Source: Nocardia fusca NBRC 14340
GTDB taxonomy: Bacteria > Actinomycetota > Actinomycetes > Mycobacteriales > Mycobacteriaceae
Length of the DNA stretch: 64,000 bases
Assembly: GCF_001618425.1 (NCBI RefSeq)
Contig: NZ_BDCU01000038.1
Span: forward strand, 115,821 to 179,820
Reading direction: 5' to 3'
Of the stretch, positions 26,319 to 34,121 are shown piece after piece. The notes beneath the pieces were generated by a model, which was not told the DNA's origin, did not search any database, and was given only the letters and a program-made list of their open reading frames with translations. The first letter of the stretch is position 1; each line of letters begins with the position of its first letter. The translations under genes and the position numbers were made by a program.

Positions 26319-27464
26319 TCACTTTCTCGGTAGACCCAGCACTCGCTCGGCGATGATCGTGCGTTGGATCTCGTTGGTCCCCGCATAGATCGGTCCCGCG
26401 AGCGAGAACTGATAGTCCTCGGTCCAGCGACTCTCCCGATCCGCCCTGCCGTCCAATATCACCATCGCGGTCTCGTGGAGTTCGATATCCAGCTCGGACC
26501 AGAACACTTTGCTCAGACTGGACTCGGCACCGATCTTGTGCCCCTGCAGGATTCCCGTCACTGCCATGTCGGTGCTCAGTGCGTACTCGCGCGCACGCAT
26601 CCAGACATCGACAACACGCTGCTGGATCGTACGGTCCTGCCGGATCCACTCCGGTGCTTCGTGATGCAGGCCCACAAGACGTTCGGCAGCAGCGGTGAAC
26701 CGTCCTGGGCTGCGTAGCGACAGGCTTCGCTCGTTGCCCGCCGTCATCATCGCCACCTGCCATCCCGCGCCGACTCCACCGAGAACATCGGCATCCGATA
26801 CGAAGGCACCGTCGAAGGTGATCTCCGAAAACCCCGGCTGTCCATCCATCTTGCCGACCGCGCTCACGGTCACTCCCGGCTGGTCGAGATCGACCAGAAA
26901 GTACGTCAATCCACGGTGGCGACCATCGGCATCCCCGGTTCGGAACAAGCCGAAAAGTCTATTGGCGAAGACACCGCGTGTCGACCACGTCTTCCGTCCG
27001 TGCAAACGCCATCCGGCCGCCTCGTCGTCACGCCGTGCCACAGATCGCAGGGACGCCAGATCGCTACCTGCTTCGGGCTCGGACCATCCCTGACACCACA
27101 TGTCCTCCAGGGATGCCATCCGACGGAGGTAACGGTCTTTCTGGTCCGAGGTACCGTATTCGATGAGCGCAGGCGCCAGCAGGCTCATTCCATTGGTGCT
27201 GAGTCGTTGCGGCAATCCCGCACGAAAGAATTCCTCCTCGAATATCAGCCAATGCCACAGATCCAGTTCCCGGCCGCCGTACTCCCGCGGCCAGGTGACA
27301 GCGGCGAAACCGGCCTCGAAAAGCAGCCTTTCCCACCGTTTGTGTTCATCTATGCCTTCCGGTGATTCCCCGTGCGGCATAGGCAACGGCGGTTTGTTGG
27401 CATCGAGCCAGTTTCGGACTTCCGTCCGGAAACGCTCATGCTCCTCGTCATGTATGAGATCCAT
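26319..27464 (-). CDS. acyl-CoA dehydrogenase, first subunit of an adjacent pair
   Basis: 381 residues. VTWPREYGGRELDLWHWLIFEEE near residue 56 (in parts), CQGWSEPEAGSDLASLRS near 123, GRKTWSTRGVFAN near 155 and C-terminal YAGTNEIQRTIIAERVLGLPRK (in parts). The C-terminal loop has IYAGTNEIQ in place of IYEGT. ATG 27464 follows a GGAG. Sits between an SDR and its partner in a five-gene operon. Confidence 0.9.
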   Translation of the reverse strand: MDLIHDEEHERFRTEVRNWLDANKPPLPMPHGESPEGIDEHKRWERLLFEAGFAAVTWPREYGGRELDLWHWLIFEEEFFRAGLPQRLSTNGMSLLAPALIEYGTSDQKDRYLRRMASLEDMWCQGWSEPEAGSDLASLRSVARRDDEAAGWRLHGRKTWSTRGVFANRLFGLFRTGDADGRHRGLTYFLVDLDQPGVTVSAVGKMDGQPGFSEITFDGAFVSDADVLGGVGAGWQVAMMTAGNERSLSLRSPGRFTAAAERLVGLHHEAPEWIRQDRTIQQRVVDVWMRAREYALSTDMAVTGILQGHKIGAESSLSKVFWSELDIELHETAMVILDGRADRESRWTEDYQFSLAGPIYAGTNEIQRTIIAERVLGLPRK

Positions 27465-27472
27465 GGGTGCTC

Positions 27473-28237
27473 CTACCGCGGTGCCATCCGGATCGCACCG
27501 TCCAACCGGATGGTCTCCCCGTTGAGATAGCGATTCTCGAGCAACGCGACTGCCAGGGAGGCGAACTCGTCCGGATGGCCGAGCCGCTTCGGGAAGGTGA
27601 CCGTGTCCTCGAGCCGACGCCGTGCCTCACCCGCCACTCGCCCGAGCATCGGGGTATCCATGATCCCGGGTGCAACGCAATTGACACGGATACCTTTCGA
27701 TGCCAGATCCCGCGCAGCGACCAGAGTCAGACCGACCACACCCGCCTTCGAGGCCGCGTACCCGGTCTGCCCGATCTGCCCCTCGAATGCGGCAACCGAA
27801 CCGGTCAGAACGATCGATCCGCGCTCGCCCTCGACAACCTCGTTCCGGGCCATCACCGACGCCGTGGCCCCGATGACATTGAAGGTTCCTACCAGATTGG
27901 TGCGAACAACCCGCTCGAACAGCAATGAATCACCCGGTTTGCCGTCGCGGTCGATGAACCGCACCGGCCCTCCGCGGCCGGCCGTGTGCACAACCGAACG
28001 CAACGCCGCCGGTTCGGCGGCCTTCTCCGCCGCAGCGAGCACGGCCGCAGCGTCGGTAACATCGGCAACGACGAACTGTACATTGTCACCGAGCGCCGCG
28101 AGGACCTTCGCCATGTCGTCTCGTGGCAGATCCGCCACTGTGACATAGGCGCCTGCCTCAACTGCCGCCCTGGCAGTGGCCAAGCCGAGCCCGGATGCTC
28201 CACCGGTAATGAGAATGGCTTGATTCCGCAGTGTCAT
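27473..28237 (-). CDS. SDR family 3-hydroxyacyl-CoA dehydrogenase-like protein
   Basis: 254 residues from ATG 28237. ILITGGASGLGLATARA at residues 8-24, VVADVTDAAAV near 55, catalytic LTGSVAAFEGQIGQTGYAASKAG near 142 (Ser, Tyr, Lys; in parts) and C-terminal YLNGETIRLDGAIRMAPR. The pattern is that of type II 3-hydroxyacyl-CoA dehydrogenase (HSD17B10-like). Would oxidise the hydroxyacyl-CoA produced by the adjacent hydratase. 8 bp upstream of the first acyl-CoA dehydrogenase. Confidence 0.9.
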   Translation of the reverse strand: MTLRNQAILITGGASGLGLATARAAVEAGAYVTVADLPRDDMAKVLAALGDNVQFVVADVTDAAAVLAAAEKAAEPAALRSVVHTAGRGGPVRFIDRDGKPGDSLLFERVVRTNLVGTFNVIGATASVMARNEVVEGERGSIVLTGSVAAFEGQIGQTGYAASKAGVVGLTLVAARDLASKGIRVNCVAPGIMDTPMLGRVAGEARRRLEDTVTFPKRLGHPDEFASLAVALLENRYLNGETIRLDGAIRMAPR

Positions 28238-28275
28238 TCGCAGTTTCTCCGTCCTTTCGGTTTGCTCAGCGCGAC

Positions 28276-29106
28276 TCAGCGCGCGGACCACGCAGGGGCC
28301 CGCTTTTCCGCGAAGGCACGTGCCCCTTCGGTGGCATCGCGGGACGTGATAACCGGGTCTGTGATGACCCGCTGGGCCCGGAAGGCTGCGGAATCGATGC
28401 CGAGCCGGGCCGCCATCACCTGCTTCGTCGCACGAACGGCCAACGGCCCGTTCCCAGCGATTCGCTGCGCGATCGACATCGCCTCGGGCAATGCCTGCCC
28501 CTCCTGGGTCAGCACAGTCACCAAGCCATCGCGCGCAGCATCCTCGGCGGTGACGGGATCCCCGGTCAATGCCATCAGCATGGCCCGCGAGTACCCGACC
28601 GCCGACGGCAGCCGCAGTAATCCCCCCGCCGCGGCAACAAGGCCACGCTTCACCTCCGGCAGCCCGAAGCGCGCAGTCCGTGCGGCAACGACGATGTCCG
28701 CGGCGAGCGCCAGCTCACATCCACCGGCCAGCGCCCAGCCCTCGACAGCAGCGATGAATGGTTTACTCGGCGGTCGTTCGGTAACTCCGGCGAATCCTCG
28801 CCCTGGGACAACCGGCAGCGACCCGCGCACGAAATCTTTGAGATCCATTCCAGAGCAGAATGTTCCGCCCCCGCCTGTAATGATGCCCACGACGAGATCT
28901 TCGCGTCGGTCCAACTCATCCACAGCCGCCGCGATCTGTTCAGCGGCACTGTGCGTCATCGCGTTCTTGGCCTCGGGACGGAAGAGGGTAATCGTGAGGA
29001 CGCCGCCGGCCTCCTCCGTCGTCACTTCGTCGGTGATGGGATTCCTCCTCGGTGGCCGCGCGACACCGCCGCGCGGAAAATCTGGAGTGCGACGAAACTC
29101 GGTCAC
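28276..29106 (-). CDS. enoyl-CoA hydratase/isomerase family protein
   Basis: Up to 276 residues; the GTG at 29106 is the longest start, and GTG 29025 is an alternative that would remove a basic N-terminal extension. Crotonase motifs: TITLFRPEAKNAM near residue 38, GGTFCSGMDLKDF near 79, VEGWALAGGCELALAADIVVAA near 120 (in parts), and FGLPEVKRGLVAAAGGLLRLP near 147 with the second catalytic Glu region (PEVKRGL). Hydrates an enoyl-CoA in the cluster. In an operon with the SDR downstream (38-bp gap). Confidence 0.9.
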   Translation of the reverse strand: MTEFRRTPDFPRGGVARPPRRNPITDEVTTEEAGGVLTITLFRPEAKNAMTHSAAEQIAAAVDELDRREDLVVGIITGGGGTFCSGMDLKDFVRGSLPVVPGRGFAGVTERPPSKPFIAAVEGWALAGGCELALAADIVVAARTARFGLPEVKRGLVAAAGGLLRLPSAVGYSRAMLMALTGDPVTAEDAARDGLVTVLTQEGQALPEAMSIAQRIAGNGPLAVRATKQVMAARLGIDSAAFRAQRVITDPVITSRDATEGARAFAEKRAPAWSAR

Positions 29107-29124
29107 ACTGCTGCCGGCAATCGC

Positions 29125-29439
29125 TCACCGACCCCGATGGTCGAACTCGCCCACGTGCATCGCGCTCTCCGATTCGATATCGCCGGAGCCGCTCTGCTTC
29201 CGGCCGGCCGCGGCCAGGGCTTCGTCGATCTCCCCGAGCCGAGACTTGATCAGATCCAGGCGCACCCGTTCGCGCTCCAGTTCAGCAGTATCGACGGCGT
29301 CCGCATTCTCGAGCGCCGCGATCCGCGCTTCACTGTCGGCGACCTCCGCGCGTAGCCGCTCCCCGGCCTCGTCGTGGGTCAATAAATCCTGGTCTTCCCA
29401 GTCGCTCTCGCCGATTATCTCGACTACCCGGTCCACCAC
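29125..29439 (-). CDS. small acidic coiled-coil protein
   Basis: 104 residues from GTG 29439, with GGAGG upstream. I do not recognise a named family. Residues about 25-75 are a strongly helical heptad-like stretch rich in Glu, Ala and Leu (ARIAALENADAVDTAELERE), consistent with a coiled coil; the C-terminus is hydrophilic. First gene of the minus-strand operon that continues with hydratase, SDR and the two acyl-CoA dehydrogenases. It might be a scaffold for the complex; function unknown. Confidence 0.6.
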   Translation of the reverse strand: MVDRVVEIIGESDWEDQDLLTHDEAGERLRAEVADSEARIAALENADAVDTAELERERVRLDLIKSRLGEIDEALAAAGRKQSGSGDIESESAMHVGEFDHRGR

Positions 29440-29530
29440 ATAACCTCCACGCCTAATTCCCGGCGACCGCTGGTCACCTACCTCGCCACACCCCGATCTT
29501 CCGGAGCCCGTTGACCGCAACGGGTGCGAG

Positions 29531-29545
29531 TGTATCCTGGATACG
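29531..29545. promoter_or_regulatory. cluster operator copy 12 (TGTATCCTGGATACG)
   Basis: Best-conserved copy (14 of 15 bases). It lies between the divergent coiled-coil/hydratase operon and the amidohydrolase, 35 bp before the amidohydrolase ATG, and could control both. It is the rightmost copy in the window. Confidence 0.78.
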
Positions 29546-29580
29546 AATGTGAGTCCAGGTACAGATGGAGACGAAGAAGG

Positions 29581-30756
29581 ATGCCACTAACAGCGGATAT
29601 GCAGCTGGTTTCGGTCGACGATCATTTGATAGAGACGCCGTCGGTCTGGCAGTCACGACTGCCCCGTAAGTACCTCGAGGCCGGGCCTCGCATCATCGAA
29701 GCAACCGGAAACGAAACTGATCAGTATGGTTTTGGGCAGAAAGTGCCCAAGGGAAGTCAGGTCTGGCAACTGGACGGAAAGGTTTACGGTCAGCTCGGAC
29801 TCAACGCCGTCGCCGGAAAGAAGCCCGAGGAGCTGGGCACCGAACCGCTGCGATTCACCGATATGATCCCCGGCTGCTACGATCCAGCAGCACGGGTGAA
29901 GGATATGGACATCGATGGTGTCCAGACCGAGACACTCTTCCCGTCGTTCCCGAAGTTTGCCGGCACCATGTTCCAGAACGTGCAGGACAAGGAACTGGCC
30001 CGCCTGTGCACATCGGCATGGAACGACTACGTACTCGACGAGTGGTGCGACGCCTATCCCGGTCGATTCATCCCGATGATCATCCTGCCGTACTGGGACG
30101 TCGATGCATCACTGGCCGAATTGGACCGATTGCACGATCGAGACATCCGGGCAGTCTCCTTCCCCGAGAACCCTGTCCCGCTGGGTTTCCCGTCTTTTCA
30201 CACCGATCACTGGGACCGGCTCTTCGACGTGTTCGAGGAGCGCCAAATCGTGGTGGCGATGCATTTCGGCACCTCCGGGCAGGTCATCCCGACCGCACCC
30301 GAGGCCCCGATGGCCGTGTTCATCTCACTGATGGGCCTGAACTCCATGCGGAGTGTCGGCGACCTGCTGTTTTCTCCCACCTTCCACCGGCACCCAAATC
30401 TGAAGGTCTCGGTTGCCGAAGGCGGGATCGGTTGGGTGCCGTGGCTTCTCGAACGGGCCGACACCACGTGGGAACGTCACCGGTTCTACCAGAACATCAA
30501 TCAGACTGTGCGCCCATCAGAATTGTTCGCCAAGCACATCTACGGCTGCTTCATTACCGACCAATACGGTGTGGACAACCGACACCATATTGGTCTCGAC
30601 AACATCACGTGGGAATGCGACTATCCACATTCGGATTCTTTCTGGCCCAACACCCGAAAAGTTGTGACCGAGATGTTCCATGCGGTTCCTGATGTCGAGG
30701 CCCGCGCGATAGTCGAGGACAACGCACGTCGGCTGTACCGCTTTCCGCGGGTCTGA
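29581..30756 (+). CDS. amidohydrolase family protein (amidohydrolase_2 type)
   Basis: 391 residues from ATG 29581. The metal-dependent hydrolase/decarboxylase barrel is seen in VSVDDHLIETPSVW near residue 10 (metal-binding DxH), HFGTSGQVIPTAPEAP near 225, VAEGGIGWVPWLLERAD near 277 and ITWECDYPHSDSFWP near 340. Members decarboxylate or hydrolyse ring-cleavage products. Its place behind the best copy of the cluster palindrome ties it to the pathway. A strong hairpin follows it. Confidence 0.9.
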   Translation: MPLTADMQLVSVDDHLIETPSVWQSRLPRKYLEAGPRIIEATGNETDQYGFGQKVPKGSQVWQLDGKVYGQLGLNAVAGKKPEELGTEPLRFTDMIPGCYDPAARVKDMDIDGVQTETLFPSFPKFAGTMFQNVQDKELARLCTSAWNDYVLDEWCDAYPGRFIPMIILPYWDVDASLAELDRLHDRDIRAVSFPENPVPLGFPSFHTDHWDRLFDVFEERQIVVAMHFGTSGQVIPTAPEAPMAVFISLMGLNSMRSVGDLLFSPTFHRHPNLKVSVAEGGIGWVPWLLERADTTWERHRFYQNINQTVRPSELFAKHIYGCFITDQYGVDNRHHIGLDNITWECDYPHSDSFWPNTRKVVTEMFHAVPDVEARAIVEDNARRLYRFPRV

Positions 30757-30781
30757 GGTCTGGCGTATTCGATTACCGGAT

Positions 30782-30814
30782 CGACGAGCGATCCGTCAGC
30801 GGATGCGCTCGTCG
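30782..30814 (+). terminator. GC-rich hairpin after the amidohydrolase
   Basis: CGACGAGCGATCCG and CGGATGCGCTCGTCG pair almost perfectly (one bulged base) around TCAG, 26 bp after the stop codon. There is no T-run, as is usual in actinobacteria. It marks the likely right edge of the cluster. Confidence 0.5.
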
Positions 30815-30999
30815 AACCGAACCTATCCATACTCGGAATCCGTCTTCAGCATCACGGTTTTCTCAGCACGCCCGTTCGGTAGTCGGTACCGGGGCAAGCA
30901 ACTCGATGCGGCGATCCTCGAGCGGACCGGCCAACACACCCGCGCGGAAGCCTCGAAGATCCTCGACGCGGCCGGGAAGTTCCATCAGGCCCGATCTGC

Positions 31000-31254
31000 A
31001 CCGCCGCCGATATTGCGTCGGCGAACAGTACAGCAACATCATCCAGCGGTTCCCTGTGGATGCCGGCGCCGCCGGACCTACCACCGTCTGCTCCCGGCAT
31101 GGTCCCGGTAATCGGTGGCGCCTCGTTGCATATCCGTACACCCGGTCCGGAGCCGGGCGAACACACGCGCGAGGTAGTTGCGTCGATTGCGGGTCGCGCC
31201 GACGACGAAACCGACACTCTCACAGGCACTTCCTATACAGAGGTCACGGTATGA
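31000..31254 (+). pseudogene. family III CoA-transferase C-terminal remnant
   Basis: The plus frame ending at TGA 31252-31254 reads ADIASANSTATSSSG, PPDLPPSAPGMVPVIGGAS and GEHTREVVASIAG, which matches the Pro-rich tail and the PGEHTREVL ending of CaiB-type transferases. No N-terminal two-thirds is visible; upstream frames hold stops. A decayed gene with its last 80 or so codons preserved. The rest of the 30757-31250 gap contains only the hairpin. Confidence 0.45.
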
Positions 31255-31562
31255 CTTTCACCTACACGACGCTGTGCGACGTCCCCGCGCATGTCTTGGA
31301 CATCGCCAGCGACCAGCGTACCCACAGCGCTGCCGAAATCGTCATCGGCAACACCCTGGACCAGGCCGTTCCGGCACAGGTCCGGCACCTGATCCAGGCG
31401 GTCGCTACCACTACCCCGGATCGGCGCAACGCCTACAAGTGCCATGGCACCCGGGGGTTGGGAATAGCCGATTCGCGCGTAGTCATCAGCGAACCTCACC
31501 GGTCCGAAACCGCTCAGGGCGCACGTTCGGAAGCCCGCGCCTTCGAATGGGTGATCGCGTGA
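31251..31562 (+). CDS. small uncharacterised protein
   Basis: 103 residues from ATG 31251, overlapping the remnant stop (ATGA) and ending in GTGA overlap with the hydroxyacid dehydrogenase start. This tight coupling on both sides supports expression. No family recognised. It contains one VIGNTLDQAVPAQVRHLIQA helix-like stretch and a C-terminal EARAFEWVIA. Two Cys are present (about residues 9 and 66). Confidence 0.5.
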   Translation: MTFTYTTLCDVPAHVLDIASDQRTHSAAEIVIGNTLDQAVPAQVRHLIQAVATTTPDRRNAYKCHGTRGLGIADSRVVISEPHRSETAQGARSEARAFEWVIA

Positions 31563-32563
31563 CCGCTATCGATTTCTTCGTCACCACCCCGCTGCCCGCT
31601 CCCGGTATGCAACTGCTCGAGGCCGCTGGAACAGTGACGGTGGCCGAAAACGGGATGACGCACGCCGAATTGGCGGACGCGTGTGCCTCGGGCAACTACA
31701 CCGTGGTCGTGGCGCAATTGCGCGACGAGTTCGACGCTGCCCTGCTGGACCGCGCGAAAATCGCCGGGATCAGCAATTTCGCCGTGGGGTACAACAATAT
31801 CGACGTCACGGCAGCCACCGCGAACTCCGTCCTCGTCGGCAACACCCCCGGGGTGCTCACCGACGCCACCGCGGATATCGCCGTACTGCTGATGCTGGCG
31901 GTCGCGCGCCGATGTGTCGAGGCCGATGCATTCGTCCGCGCCGGAAAATTCCACGGCTGGGAGCCGGAATTGCTGCTGGGCCACGATGTGAGCGGGAAAA
32001 CGCTGGGCCTGGCCGGTTTCGGCCGCATCGCCCGCGCCACCGCTCGGCGGGCCCTCGCGTTCGGGATGACGGTCGCGTTCTGCCCGCGGCCGCCGAGTGA
32101 TCGCGAGGTGAGCGAGGAAGAGCTGGGCGAATTCGCCGGCCGGGTCCGCCACGTCTCCTGGACCGAACTGGTCGCGGCCAGTGACTACCTTTCCGTGCAC
32201 GTACCGCTGAACGACCAGACCCGTCACCTCGTGGACGCCGCCGTCCTGAAGGCGATGAAACCCTCAGCGATCCTGATCAACACCGCCCGCGGGCCGATCG
32301 TCGACGAGCGCGCACTGGTGACAGCCCTGCGGGACGGAACCATCGCCGGTGCCGGACTCGACGTATTCGAGGACGAGCCGCGACTCGCCCCCGGGCTGGC
32401 CGAACTGCCGAATACCGTGCTGCTACCCCATGTCGGCAGTGCAACCGTGCCGGTGCGCGCCGAAATGGCTCGCCGCTGTGCGGAGAACGCGATCGCGATG
32501 GCACGTGGTGAATTGCCGCCGTACCCGGTCAACCCCGAGGCACCGCGCACAGCAGCCCGATAA
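31559..32563 (+). CDS. D-2-hydroxyacid dehydrogenase (glyoxylate/hydroxypyruvate reductase-like)
   Basis: 334 residues from GTG 31559. NAD-binding GLAGFGRIARATARR near residue 145, active-site Arg in INTARGPIVDE near 240, Glu in DVFEDEP near 268 and His in LPHVGSAT near 287, the classic R-E-H set. Reduces a 2-oxoacid such as glyoxylate or hydroxypyruvate to the D-hydroxyacid. Its stop is two codons from a frameshifted glycerate kinase, forming a glycerate-type pair. Confidence 0.92.
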   Translation: MTAIDFFVTTPLPAPGMQLLEAAGTVTVAENGMTHAELADACASGNYTVVVAQLRDEFDAALLDRAKIAGISNFAVGYNNIDVTAATANSVLVGNTPGVLTDATADIAVLLMLAVARRCVEADAFVRAGKFHGWEPELLLGHDVSGKTLGLAGFGRIARATARRALAFGMTVAFCPRPPSDREVSEEELGEFAGRVRHVSWTELVAASDYLSVHVPLNDQTRHLVDAAVLKAMKPSAILINTARGPIVDERALVTALRDGTIAGAGLDVFEDEPRLAPGLAELPNTVLLPHVGSATVPVRAEMARRCAENAIAMARGELPPYPVNPEAPRTAAR

Positions 32564-32564
32564 T

Positions 32565-33487
32565 ATGGCGACCATGACGGTGCTCGTCGCCCCAGACAGC
32601 TTCAAAGGAACCTACAGCGCGACGGAGGTTGCCGAGGCGATCGGGCGGGGTGCGGAGGAGGCCGGGGGCCGCGCGGTGCGGCGGCCGGTCGCCGACAGCG
32701 GTGAAGGCACCCTGGACGTACTCGTAGAACCGCTTGGCCTGCGCCTCGAGACAGCCGAAGCAGCAACCCCTGGGGCCTGCCGTATGCGGCGACATTCGGG
32801 CTCTCCGACGACGGAATCGCCGTCGTGGAGATCGCCGCCGCCAGCGGAATCACCACACCACACGACGGCCCGCGCGATCCAGTGACCGCCGATACCTACG
32901 GCACCGGCATGCTCATCGCCGCGGCCGTCCGGCGCGGAGCGCGGCGGATCGTGGTCGCGGCCGGTGGCTCGGCCACCACCGACGGCGGACTCGGTGCGAT
33001 TTCGGCGATCGAGGACGGCGGCGGGCTGGGCGATGCGTCGATCACCGTACTCACCGATGTCACCACGCGTTACGTCGATGCGGCCCGCGTTTTCGCGCCA
33101 CAGAAGGGCGCCGATCCAGCCACTGTCGACAAGCTGACCCGGCGGTTGGCCGAGACCGCGCGCCACCTGCCACGCGACCCCGCCAGCGTGGATGGCAACG
33201 GCGCGGCCGGTGGGTTCTCCGGTGGAATGTGGGCACAGTACGGCGCCGAATTGCGGTCTGGAGCGGAGCATGTGCTGGATGCGGCCGGGTTCGACGCGCT
33301 GGCCGCGCAGGCGGCGGCAGTCGTGGTCGGCGAGGGCCGGGTCGACGGGCAGACCCGGGACGGGAAGATCATCTCCGCGATTCTCGCGCGGGCAGGTAGC
33401 ACGCCGGTGTACGCGGTGGTCGGGTCGGTGGGCGCGGACCTGGGTGACTACCGCTCGCAATTCGCCGAGGTCATAGACCGGACCTGA
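32565..33487 (+). pseudogene. frameshifted, shortened glycerate kinase
   Basis: The first frame reads MTVLVAPDSFKGTYSATEVA and PVADSGEGTLDVL, the GlxK/GarK N-terminus. At about 32770 (ACCCCTGGGGCC) the reading frame changes; the second frame continues LPYAATFGLSDDGIAVVE, MEIAAASGITTP, AGGSATTDGGLGA and FAPQKGADP to the stop at 33487. The middle part is also shorter than expected (direct run from GLGAISAIEDGGG to ITVLTDV). One frameshift could be a sequencing error, but the deletion suggests decay. Confidence 0.75.
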
Positions 33488-33500
33488 CCTGCTATTTCTG

Positions 33501-33544
33501 TGGAGCTAAGGGGACTCGAACCCCTGACCCCTACTCAGGGGTTC
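33501..33544 (-). other. tRNA (alanine-type) 3'-end fragment within a putative attachment-site core
   Basis: Minus-strand bases 33531-33501 read GGGGTCAGGGGTTCGAG followed by TCCCCTTAGCTCCA: a T-arm and 3' acceptor strand like actinobacterial tRNA-Ala. No D-arm, anticodon or 5' acceptor is next to it, so this is only the 3' end. At 33518-33544 GAACCCCTGA and TCAGGGGTTC form perfect 10-bp arms around the 7-bp CCCCTAC, the geometry of a tyrosine-recombinase core site. Interpreted as attL/attR of an integrated element. No integrase is visible nearby. Confidence 0.6.
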
Positions 33545-33555
33545 CAAATGCCTCG

Positions 33556-33650
33556 TGGTTCCCATTGCTTCCCGAAACATCCCGTGAACTGCGGGAACGC
33601 GGCGGCGGCAGTCCGTCCCGTCGCTTCCGGTTGGTTCCCATCGTTTCCCG
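33556..33650. repeat. two 19-bp direct repeats next to the attachment core
   Basis: TGGTTCCCATTGCTTCCCG at 33556-33574 and TGGTTCCCATCGTTTCCCG at 33632-33650 match at 17 of 19 positions. Repeats of this kind beside a core site are typical of integrase arm-binding sites. Confidence 0.55.
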
Positions 33651-33683
33651 TTCAAACCGGGGGTTAGTGCCAATGCCGCTTGG

Positions 33684-33884
33684 TTAGGCCCCGAGCGCGA
33701 GATAGGCGTCCCGGGCTGTCGAGATCACCGCGTCCGCCTCTGCGCGGCGCCCGGCCCGGCGCAAGGCCTGACCGAAGGCGAAGTGCACTCGCGCGCGGTC
33801 GTAGCGCAATGGCAGCGGTTCGAGCAGGGTGAGCGCGTGCCCGAAGGACGCGCGGGCGGCATCGAGGTCACCGCGCTGGCCGTG
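33684..33884 (-). pseudogene. C-terminal fragment of a LuxR/AAA-type (TPR-rich) regulator
   Basis: The minus frame reads GDLDAARASFGHALTLLEPL and VHFAFGQALRRAGRRAEADAV, ending LALGA and TAA at 33684. This resembles the C-terminal TPR-like tail of large LuxR/AfsR-type ATPase regulators. A stop interrupts it just upstream. The rest of the 33488-34121 gap has only the attachment region and no intact gene. Confidence 0.5.
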
Positions 33885-34121
33885 TCAGCGGGACCTCGGG
33901 CACGCTGGCCTGTATGTTCCCACGCACAGCGATGTCCGGTGGATAGCCGGTCATGCGGGATCCTTTCGGCATTACGGCAACCTGGTGAGCCAGTTGGCTA
34001 TCTCGATGCCAAAGGGCATGGTGGGCGCCGGTGGCGGCGAGTAGCTTACCGATCGATTCCGGTGACCGAAGACCTCATCGATCGATCGTCGTTATCGCCA
34101 CTCGGGAAACCGCACCTCCCG

